Part shown: positions 1 through 5,092 of the stretch, one piece after another
Layout: each line of letters starts with the position of its first letter
How positions within the stretch are numbered: the stretch's first letter is position 1
NCBI GenBank assembly: GCA_913053665.1
Contig: CAJXGR010000244.1
Span: 1-5,092 of the forward strand
Origin: an uncultured Spirochaetia bacterium
GTDB taxonomy: Bacteria > Spirochaetota > UBA6919
Reading direction: 5' to 3'
DNA length: 5,092 nt
Notes under the pieces: generated by a model
Told to the model about the DNA's origin: nothing
What the model saw: the letters and a program-made list of their open reading frames with translations, nothing else
Databases searched by the model: none
Position numbers and translations under genes: made by a program

Positions 1-42
1 GTCACCTGTAGAGACGCATGGCCATGCGTCTCTACAGGTGAC
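1..42. repeat. 42-bp perfect palindrome, dispersed-repeat type
   Basis: Bases 1-21 are the exact reverse complement of bases 22-42, with no loop and no mismatch. The core reads GTAGAGACGCATGG followed by its mirror, centred on ATGGCCAT. From memory, palindromes with GTAGAGACGC arms occur as dispersed intergenic repeats in several phyla, including cyanobacteria and Bacteroidota-like genomes; this was not searched here. It starts at the first base of the window, so its arms may extend further left. No T-run follows on the right side, so a simple intrinsic terminator is not supported from that side. It lies downstream of the minus-strand genes. Confidence 0.85.
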
Positions 43-83
43 AATTCATAAGCCTTTTAGTATATCTCTTTAGCTGACTCAGC

Positions 84-218
84 CTATAGAGGCTTAAGTT
101 TAGAAACATTTTCAGGTTGAGTGACAGCCAAAATGGGAAAAATAGTAAGGGTCATGACGCATAAAAACTGCTTTAGAACGTATTGATAAGTTCCTCTGGA
201 AAAGCTTTGGAGGGGCAT
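84..218 (-). CDS. Small hypothetical ORF, 44 aa, possible membrane peptide
   Basis: This minus-strand ORF starts with ATG at 218 and ends with TAG at 84-86. The predicted peptide begins MPLQSFSRGTYQYV, has a hydrophobic middle (FLCVMTLTIFPILAV, about residues 19-33) and ends in VSKLKPL. The main argument for it is a good Shine-Dalgarno-like AAGGTGG at 226-232, seven bases before the ATG. It lies 134 bp downstream of the 739-aa gene on the same strand, so it could be read from the same transcript. I recognise no family. It overlaps another, frameshifted reading frame (173-312), and at most one of the two is likely real. Its short length makes chance a serious alternative. Confidence 0.2.
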   Translation of the reverse strand: MPLQSFSRGTYQYVLKQFLCVMTLTIFPILAVTQPENVSKLKPL

Positions 219-304
219 ACATAATCCACCTTGAAATCTTTTAATTCATTTGATAAAAACCTACAACAATATTGGGATTGCAATAGACCCTTGTTTTATT
301 GTTA

Positions 305-324
305 TTTGACATGAGTCTGTCAAA
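305..324 (-). terminator. Hairpin 28 bp after the 739-aa gene, weak terminator candidate
   Basis: TTTGACA (305-311) pairs perfectly with TGTCAAA (318-324) around a six-base loop. It lies just downstream of the stop of the last gene, where a terminator would be expected. On the minus strand the stem is followed by an A-rich TAACAATAAAAC stretch rather than a T-run, so intrinsic termination is doubtful. It could instead be a small 3'-end RNA stem or a binding-site dyad. Confidence 0.25.
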
Positions 325-352
325 GGATAATTCTACACATGATTTCTTGGGT

Positions 353-2572
353 TTACCACCTGTAAATAGCCTGTAGGAAAAGCTTTTCGCTTATTTTACG
401 CTCACGTTTCCTTTTATCCTCCCTGTCATCCAGAGTGAACTTCAAACCAAACCATAAGCGTTTCAGCCTACTTTTTAGCATAAAGTTATACTTCACACCA
501 CTGTCTGAAAAAGAGGCGACCCCATTATACCAATAGGGTAGCTGGTTCTCAAGGGCGAATACGGCCGCGTCAAAATCCTCCACTTCGTAAACCGTAACCC
601 GAATAATGGCTGATAAAAAGCCTAAAAAGCGATATTTAATCTGGGTGTAAAATAAATTACCGAAAAAGCCTTGATTCCCGTTGGCTCTTTTTGAGAACAC
701 ATTCTCATATCGTACTCTGAAAGAGAAGTCTTTAGCAAACCAGTACTCTATATTCCCCTGATTCCTCCTTCGAGTCCTGTATGTATCGAAAAAAGGCTTG
801 TAAGTGATTGTTAATAAATAAAGTACAAGAAGATCAGAACTGGCTTGATAAGTGGCCTTGAACCCTAATTCTTTGCTAAATGCTTTCTTTTCAAGGGGTT
901 TAAAGAGATCGAAATAAAGAGTCAACTGGAACCCTGGAAAAACCCTCAGCCGACCTCCCTGGAACAGGCCCATCTCGTTTCTCCTCTCGTCAATCACTGG
1001 ACTGGCATGGGGTGAGTTAAACTGATCTCCTAAATATCTTATCAGAAAAGAGTATGTAATAGGGCTAAAGTGGAATATGCCACCCAGAACAACTCCAAAG
1101 TCTCGTATGGTATTTTGAGTGACGGCTGAGTCTTTGTAGGAACTGATAGCCCCTTCCCCGTAGATATTGTAATCGCTATCTATTTTTCCATCAAAATAGA
1201 AGGATGAGACAATGAGTTCACTGCCCCTAAACAAGTTTTCATCGCCTGACTTGTTGATTTTAGGGTTTATCCTATTGGAAAAGCTGCTGTATACAAAGTT
1301 CATGCCTAACTTCCAGTTCTCATCCGCTCTCATAGTGACATTAAAACCCATACCACTTTCCACCAGTTTGTCACTCAATCTTTTATCGTCTGCTATAACA
1401 CTTGAGTTGCTTATAAGACTCTCCAGAGAGACATTTACTCCAGCCTGTGAGAAGCGTGTTGTGTTTAGCTCGTACTCATTGAAGAATACGAAGGGTGTGA
1501 TCTCAAACAGACCTGTTGGATAAGTAAACGCAATGCCTCGTAAGGCTCCAGTGCGATTGGGATTGCTATAAGGTCGGATACCCTGATCTCGTTTCTTTAT
1601 AGGAGACCGATCTATCTTATATAGAAACTGGGAATAGGGGGTCCCAAAGACCAGGTGTTGACCAAAACGAAGGGAATAGTCTCCTAGAGCCAACATAGAC
1701 ACGCCAATCTCCTTTCTTTCCACGTATAGCCCAAGACTAAAGAGACGATAAAATTGATAGGATGTCTGATCACTGGATAAGACAGAGCCAGGATAATATC
1801 CGCTTTGACTCTCACTCTTTATGCCGGCCATTTTCAACTGGATGCCACGATCTAATGTCAGGCTCAGACGGGTGAAGAAGTAGTTTGATTTCTTAGTATC
1901 TGGATTCAAGGGCTTATAGCTGTAGCGATATCTAAACTCCACTGAGTTATTCAGCTTTATACGGTCTTCTTTAAGGGGGCTAAGAAATGGCTTCAATCTT
2001 AAAAAGGTGATCCGATCAATGTTTGGGACCAAGAGTATCTGATAGATCGATGTGTAGCGACCTGTTTCTCTTCTATGCTTAAGTATGGAATCGGCCTGAT
2101 TCACGGATATAAACTGCAGTGAGAGGAGTTGTTCCTTCTTGAAGCGATTTAAGTTGATTCTAAGGTCTGTATCGACGCTCCTATCCTCTGACCGGTCGTG
2201 TTGATTCTCGAAGTCGCTATCAAATAGACGATCATCGGCTTGATCAGTAAGAATGAAGAAGTGAGACAGAATGTTGGCTTCCTTGAGGCTTAGGATATTG
2301 TCCCTTACAAAGTCATTAAATGCCTCGATCTTGTTTTCCCCTTTCTGATCAAGATACGTGATTATTGCATTAATCCTGGTATCCGAAAAGCCAATGCGGC
2401 TCAGTCTTCTTTTAATCTCCTTGTGGTTAGGAGTATTGATGTTCACAGGATTGTAAAACATGTACTTCAGGGTGATGGAACTGTCAGGATAGATGGTGTC
2501 AGGCTGTAGAACGAAGAATATAGAAGCAATAAGTATTGAAAAACGCCAGTTAGTCTTTAGGAACATAACCAT
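353..2572 (-). CDS. HhH-domain protein with predicted outer-membrane beta-barrel
   Basis: A 739-aa secreted protein. A charged start and hydrophobic run (SILIASIFFVL, about residues 12-22) form a signal peptide. Residues about 48-105 are a degenerate helix-hairpin-helix-like helical unit (LSRIGFSDTRINAIITYL). After an acidic linker (about 110-136), residues about 138-198 form a ComEA-like HhH pair (INLNRFKKEQLLSL, then VNQADSILKHRRETGRY, then LLVPNIDR). From about 205 to the end are repeated amphipathic, aromatic-rich strands typical of an outer-membrane barrel, and the protein ends in Tyr-Arg-Trp, an aromatic C-terminus as in BAM-type beta-signals. A GDYSLRFGQHLVFG segment (about 297-310) resembles a motif I remember from HhH-barrel proteins of Bacteroidota-like bacteria. 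The hairpin glycines are largely lost (ISVNQ, VPNID), so direct DNA binding is uncertain. The start overlaps the preceding gene by 23 bp; the ATG at residue 3 has a better-spaced ribosome site. Function is not established. Confidence 0.85.
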   Translation of the reverse strand: MVMFLKTNWRFSILIASIFFVLQPDTIYPDSSITLKYMFYNPVNINTPNHKEIKRRLSRIGFSDTRINAIITYLDQKGENKIEAFNDFVRDNILSLKEANILSHFFILTDQADDRLFDSDFENQHDRSEDRSVDTDLRINLNRFKKEQLLSLQFISVNQADSILKHRRETGRYTSIYQILLVPNIDRITFLRLKPFLSPLKEDRIKLNNSVEFRYRYSYKPLNPDTKKSNYFFTRLSLTLDRGIQLKMAGIKSESQSGYYPGSVLSSDQTSYQFYRLFSLGLYVERKEIGVSMLALGDYSLRFGQHLVFGTPYSQFLYKIDRSPIKKRDQGIRPYSNPNRTGALRGIAFTYPTGLFEITPFVFFNEYELNTTRFSQAGVNVSLESLISNSSVIADDKRLSDKLVESGMGFNVTMRADENWKLGMNFVYSSFSNRINPKINKSGDENLFRGSELIVSSFYFDGKIDSDYNIYGEGAISSYKDSAVTQNTIRDFGVVLGGIFHFSPITYSFLIRYLGDQFNSPHASPVIDERRNEMGLFQGGRLRVFPGFQLTLYFDLFKPLEKKAFSKELGFKATYQASSDLLVLYLLTITYKPFFDTYRTRRRNQGNIEYWFAKDFSFRVRYENVFSKRANGNQGFFGNLFYTQIKYRFLGFLSAIIRVTVYEVEDFDAAVFALENQLPYWYNGVASFSDSGVKYNFMLKSRLKRLWFGLKFTLDDREDKRKRERKISEKLFLQAIYRW

Positions 2573-3869
2573 ACTCTTTTAACTTCTTTATTAGGCGTTT
2601 CAGCTTGTTTTTATCAAAACCTTTAACCCTTAAAAGGTCTTTCAGAGAATGAAACAACTCTTTATCTTTTATAAACAGGACAAGTCTTAGGGCCAGAGAT
2701 GGTAGGAAACCTAGTTCCACAAACTCTTTCATAGTCCAGTTCTTGATATTTTTAAACCGGTTTTCAGGGTCTACATTGCCGACGGTTATTAAGTCTTTTA
2801 TCAGCCGATACTTCTTTGAGCCAATCCCCGGGACTTTCATGATGTCTTCTTTTGCGTAAAACAGGCCATTTTCTTTTCGGAAGCGTATAATCTTTTTGGC
2901 TGTTTTAGGGCCAACATTTGGGAGGAGGTCTAACTCTCTTTCGCTGGCTGTGTTGATATTGATGCGGTAGGAGGCCGTGTCTTTATTTCCTGAGAGGCTT
3001 TTATTTGATGTACTGCCTATAATTCCCTTACTGTGTCTGGGATCATAGGAGTACAAAAGGCTAAAAGAAAGAAAGGTATAGATATTCTTTCCCTTAATGC
3101 CTGCGATTAGCTTTACAGACCCAAGAGATCCCGTCGTAGAGGCGCTAAGAGTTAATGCAGAAGGGTTTGAACTAACATTAAGACCTATATAATCCCTTTT
3201 GGATAAGTAATATCGACTCAGGAGATTTGCGTTGATTCTCCTACCCTTGAACTTATGAAGTGAAAGTTTTAATGAAAGGCTGTCACGGAGCATGAGAGCT
3301 GTGCTGGTAAAAAATTCTTCGCTCCGGTCAATGACAACCCGGGAAGACTTCTTAAAAAGGTTTGTGAGTCCTCCTTCAATCATAATGTAGGGGCTTGGTT
3401 CGATCTGAAGGCCAATATTCATCGATGGAAGGATCTGGCCATTGTACTGGAAGGCTTTGAGGTGGATGGGGTCAGAGAAGTTGCCACCGATCTGGAGATT
3501 GAATTTACCTAACCTCTTTTGATAACTTACGTTATAGGCACTCTCTTTATGGAAAAAGTGGAAGTCTCCTGTAGGGAGCTTGAAAACCTGGTCTACATTT
3601 TTCTCTAAGTAAGAGACAGAAAGAGTCCCATAAGGTTCATGAGAATAAAGGATCATCAGTCCATAATCTGATTCGCCATTATAATTGCTTGCAAAATAGG
3701 GGGATACAGTCCATCTGTCATATTTGGGTAAAAAAAAGCTGGACTGGTAGACTTCGCTAAGATTATTGCCACTTTCTAATTTGGGATAAAGTAAATAATC
3801 CCCTGAATGCAGAAGTTGAGATACGAAAAGGATTTGAATGGATACTATGAAAACTCTAAGTTTTGACAC
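2550..3869 (-). CDS. Predicted barrel protein with C-terminal ComEA-like HhH domains
   Basis: A 439-aa secreted protein. Residues about 5-20 (RVFIVSIQILFVSQLL) form a signal peptide with no lipobox cysteine. Residues about 24-280 are alternating polar/hydrophobic strands rich in Tyr, Phe, Ser and Gly, with turn-like charged loops, as in a small outer-membrane barrel. A Ser/Gly/Asn linker (about 281-300) leads to a canonical ComEA-type HhH pair at about 302-363: ININTASERELDLLPNVG, then TAKKIIRFRKENG, then VPGIGSKKYRLI. A third, degenerate HhH-like unit follows (about 378-433, ending VKGFDKNKLKRLIKK) in a lysine-rich tail. HhH pairs of this type bind DNA backbone non-specifically in ComEA, so periplasmic DNA binding is a fair inference. 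The start is GTG with only a weak TAGG nearby; in frame, a TAA lies 24 bases upstream and I see no better start. It overlaps the next gene by 23 bp. Exact role unknown. Confidence 0.85.
   Translation of the reverse strand: MSKLRVFIVSIQILFVSQLLHSGDYLLYPKLESGNNLSEVYQSSFFLPKYDRWTVSPYFASNYNGESDYGLMILYSHEPYGTLSVSYLEKNVDQVFKLPTGDFHFFHKESAYNVSYQKRLGKFNLQIGGNFSDPIHLKAFQYNGQILPSMNIGLQIEPSPYIMIEGGLTNLFKKSSRVVIDRSEEFFTSTALMLRDSLSLKLSLHKFKGRRINANLLSRYYLSKRDYIGLNVSSNPSALTLSASTTGSLGSVKLIAGIKGKNIYTFLSFSLLYSYDPRHSKGIIGSTSNKSLSGNKDTASYRININTASERELDLLPNVGPKTAKKIIRFRKENGLFYAKEDIMKVPGIGSKKYRLIKDLITVGNVDPENRFKNIKNWTMKEFVELGFLPSLALRLVLFIKDKELFHSLKDLLRVKGFDKNKLKRLIKKLKEYGYVPKD
2574..2578 (-). promoter_or_regulatory. 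Ribosome binding site that favours the second ATG of the 739-aa gene
   Basis: On the minus strand AAGAG lies one base before the first ATG (2572) but seven bases before the second in-frame ATG (2566). The second spacing is the usual one, so translation may start at residue 3 (MFLKTNWRF). A GAAG further upstream, about ten bases before the first ATG, leaves the first start possible. Either start falls inside the end of the upstream gene, which suggests translational coupling. Confidence 0.4.
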
Positions 3870-3935
3870 GCCTATAAAATAATGGTTATTCAGTTACAAT
3901 TCAAGTAACTTAAAGAAAAAAGTAATTTTTGGGGA
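3870..3935 (-). other. 66-bp spacer with a small inverted repeat
   Basis: This gap separates the stop of the SDR gene from the GTG start of the 439-aa gene. AGTTAC (3892-3897) and GTAACT (3905-3910) form a 6-bp stem around seven bases. On the minus strand a T-rich TTACTTTTTTCTTT lies before this stem, not after it, so it is not a standard terminator. The dyad could be an operator or an RNA stem limiting read-through. The gap is short enough for cotranscription. Confidence 0.35.
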
Positions 3936-4589
3936 TCAGAATAAATCCTTTCCAATGAGAGTTTTTCCAATGTATTCTTTATTTTCAATGGCTTTACCTA
4001 TTGTGTCAGCTATCATAGTCCGAGAGATAGGCTGGAATTGTCTGATCCGATCACCGATAGCAGGCATCAAGCCTCCGAGTTCAAAGGACCAATTGAATAA
4101 GGAGACCCATCCGGCATTTTTACCTGACCAATTCTGATCATAAATCAAGGAAGGTTTCAGGATTGTCCAATGAAGGGGAGATGATTTTAAATAATCTTCA
4201 GCCATTAACTTATAGTGATAATATCCTTTGGGGATACCGGGAGGGTTTCCTACAGCACTCATCAGTAGAAAACGATGGACACCATCCCGTTCAGCGAGAT
4301 CTATCATATTTTTGGCTGACTGATAATTATAACGTTCAAAGGTAATATTTTTTTCAGGAAACTCTTTTATGACAGCCACTAAATGAATCATGGCGTCACA
4401 ATCCTTAATATCAAGGCTGGAAGACTCAAGGACATCTCCTTCTATAATAGTAATCTGATCCAATAGACTTTTGAGCTTGTCTTTAGAACCTTTCCTGACT
4501 AGGCAAAGGACCTCATGGCCCTTCCTTAGGAGTGTGGGGATGAGTACTTGGCCCACATAACCTGTTCCGCCCGTGATAAATATTTTCAT
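3936..4589 (-). CDS. NAD(P)-binding SDR / epimerase-like protein, short form
   Basis: A 217-aa cytosolic Rossmann-fold protein of the atypical short-chain dehydrogenase/reductase group (NAD-dependent epimerase or NDUFA9-like type). The N-terminus KIFITGGTGYVG (residues 2-13) carries the TGxxGxxG dinucleotide loop. Other marks are VRKGS after the second strand (31-35), EGDV (50-53), MIHLVAV (67-73), LLMSAVGN with the candidate catalytic Ser111, and Tyr123-x3-Lys127 as the SDR catalytic pair. LKPSLIY (144-150) matches the usual post-catalytic strand. The substrate cannot be read from sequence. Related proteins are often near 290-300 aa; this one stops soon after GKTLIGKDLF, so the C-terminal substrate-binding part is short or missing, yet the frame is intact. 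The ATG has a well-placed AGG six bases upstream (4596-4598). It is the first gene of the apparent three-gene run. Confidence 0.85.
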   Translation of the reverse strand: MKIFITGGTGYVGQVLIPTLLRKGHEVLCLVRKGSKDKLKSLLDQITIIEGDVLESSSLDIKDCDAMIHLVAVIKEFPEKNITFERYNYQSAKNMIDLAERDGVHRFLLMSAVGNPPGIPKGYYHYKLMAEDYLKSSPLHWTILKPSLIYDQNWSGKNAGWVSLFNWSFELGGLMPAIGDRIRQFQPISRTMIADTIGKAIENKEYIGKTLIGKDLF

Positions 4590-4747
4590 AGGTTACCTAG
4601 TCTCCGAAGGTTCAAAAATATTACGCCAAAAAAAATCACAATCTCTACACATCTTTATTTACAACCTATATAATAAGATAAGATCCAAATATACCTACCA
4701 GTCAGTTATGAGATATAATTGTTTAAATATTAGATAAAAACAGGTAA

Positions 4748-4811
4748 ATCCCCCAAAAAATATCTTGTAAGAAAAATACTGGAAATATTTCTATCCCTCA
4801 AAAAATACTGG
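4748..4811. repeat. Short imperfect direct repeats
   Basis: ATCCCCCAAAAAATA (4748-4762) recurs as ATCCCTCAAAAAATA (4793-4807), 14 of 15 bases identical and 45 bp apart. AAAAATACTGG at 4772-4782 recurs at 4801-4811, 29 bp apart. Such spaced repeats can be regulator sites or remnants of local duplication. The A-runs are low complexity, so chance contributes. Confidence 0.4.
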
Positions 4812-4840
4812 TTGAATTAACCTGTTGATTTATGTATATT
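4812..4840 (+). promoter_or_regulatory. Sigma70-like promoter candidate pointing right
   Basis: TTGAAT (4812-4817) and TATATT (4835-4840) are separated by exactly 17 bases, with four and five of six matches to the housekeeping consensus. A transcript would start near 4847 and run towards the right edge. A second pair, TTGAAG (4915-4920) with TATATA (4937-4942, 16-base spacer), would start near 4950 at the structured block. AT-rich DNA yields such matches by chance, and Bacteroidota use a different consensus, so this is tentative. Confidence 0.3.
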
Positions 4841-4949
4841 ACACAAGATTTAATTAACTAAATAAAACACCACTATTTTGGATAATGATTACAAAATGAT
4901 TTTATACTTTGTGATTGAAGTAGCCGGTTGTTGTGTTATATATATTAGA

Positions 4950-5092
4950 TGGTTATAGTGGCTATAATTAACCGAGTCCGAGGAAACTGACGTCTATATC
5001 AACAGTAGTTTCGAGAGTTTTGTTTGTCCCGTCCTAGGAGTACTGGGATATAAAGTCTATAGGCCGGGTCTTTCAAAAAAGAGATGTCCTCA
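4950..5092 (+). other. Hairpin-rich edge block, possible structured RNA or gene edge
   Basis: GC rises to about 44 per cent by hand count from 4971 onward. Pairable elements are TTATAG/CTATAA (4953-4958 with 4962-4967, three-base loop), GAAACT/AGTTTC (4983-4988 with 5007-5012), and CCCG-T-CCTA with TAGG-C-CGGG (5028-5036 with 5060-5068, one internal mismatch). I compared it from memory with tRNA, 5S rRNA, RNase P RNA, SRP RNA, tmRNA, hammerhead and common riboswitch signatures, and none fits. Two frames are also open to the edge: plus strand from 4968, with no in-frame start codon, and minus strand 4999-5091, 30 codons ending SRNYC then TGA. The latter could be the C-terminus of an upstream gene on the operon strand. 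Confidence 0.3.

Larger units (their letters stand above)
43..352. other. Intergenic region downstream of the operon
   Basis: This stretch of about 310 bp separates the palindrome from the stop of the 739-aa gene. No conserved gene or RNA is recognisable. It contains a 7-bp hairpin at 305-324, a 44-codon minus-strand ORF at 84-218, and a minus-strand frame at 173-312 that becomes continuous with one added T. All three minus-strand frames are open in short protein-like pieces. That is compatible with a decayed gene, but also with chance in AT-rich DNA. Confidence 0.6.
4590..4949. other. Very AT-rich intergenic spacer
   Basis: About 26 per cent GC by hand count over 4621-4920, against the low 40s in the genes. 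No start with a ribosome site leads into a useful frame here. It must hold the promoter of the minus-strand genes, but I find no convincing -35/-10 pair for that strand. It also holds two sets of short direct repeats (4748-4811) and a plus-strand promoter-like pair (4812-4840). Confidence 0.6.

Noticed and set aside
1212..1523. Plus-strand ORF of 103 codons
   Set aside because: It lies entirely antisense to the barrel part of the 739-aa protein, whose strand pattern, signal peptide and aromatic end strongly support the minus strand. It has no recognisable domain.
353..3869. The two HhH proteins as one gene split by a frameshift
   Set aside because: The downstream protein has its own signal peptide and nearby ribosome sites, and the upstream protein ends naturally after its HhH tail. 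A fusion would place a signal sequence in the middle.
3892..3910. Intrinsic terminator between the SDR and 439-aa genes
   Set aside because: The stem is only 6 bp and AT-rich, and the T-run lies before it on the transcribed strand, so the order is wrong.
3955..4345. Two plus-strand ORFs of 60 codons each (3955-4137 and 4163-4345)
   Set aside because: Both are antisense to the SDR gene, which has clear cofactor and catalytic motifs on the minus strand.
4739..4826. Inverted repeat AACAGGT / ACCTGTT flanking the direct repeats
   Set aside because: Seven-base arms about 75 bp apart in AT-rich DNA are expected by chance, with no sign of a mobile element between them.
4950..5092. 5S rRNA, tRNA or hammerhead ribozyme at the right edge
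   Set aside because: A few bases resemble each (TGGTTATAG, TTTCGAGAG, GAGTCCGAGGAAAC), but conserved cores, required stems and ends are missing.
1..5092. CRISPR array, insertion sequence or phage module
   Set aside because: No regularly spaced repeats, transposase motif or phage-type gene is visible. The only element-like feature is the palindrome at the left edge.

Overview
The window looks like a piece of chromosome from a diderm (Gram-negative-type) bacterium. Two of its three clear genes encode signal-peptide-bearing, strand-rich proteins of the outer-membrane barrel type. GC by eye is in the low 40s per cent in the genes and about 26 per cent in the long spacer on the right. Proteins joining helix-hairpin-helix (HhH) modules to a predicted barrel are, from general knowledge, frequent in Bacteroidota and related FCB-group or candidate phyla, so that is my best guess. 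No rRNA or universal marker is present to fix the lineage.

Layout from left to right. Bases 1-42 are a perfect 42-bp palindrome of dispersed-repeat type. Bases 43-352 hold no convincing gene, but contain a small hairpin, a 44-codon ORF with a good ribosome binding site, and a region whose reading frame seems to have been broken. Bases 353-4589 carry three genes, all on the minus strand and read from right to left: a short atypical NAD(P)-binding SDR/epimerase-like protein (3936-4589), a barrel-then-HhH protein (2550-3869), and an HhH-then-barrel protein (353-2572). The last two overlap by 23 bp. The first pair is separated by 66 bp, so all three may be one operon. Bases 4590 to about 4950 are a very AT-rich spacer with short imperfect direct repeats and a sigma70-like promoter pointing right. 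Bases 4950-5092 are richer in GC, can form several hairpins, and are open in one frame on each strand. They could be a structured RNA or the edge of a neighbouring gene, which I cannot decide.

How the genes may work together. The 439-aa and 739-aa proteins look like partners with mirror-image architectures: barrel plus C-terminal HhH, and N-terminal HhH plus barrel. If both barrels sit in the outer membrane with periplasmic termini, as is usual, both sets of HhH modules would face the periplasm. The canonical ComEA-like HhH pair in the 439-aa protein suggests DNA binding, so an outer-membrane DNA-handling or uptake role is a reasonable hypothesis that the sequence does not prove. The SDR protein has no obvious link to this and may only share the transcript.
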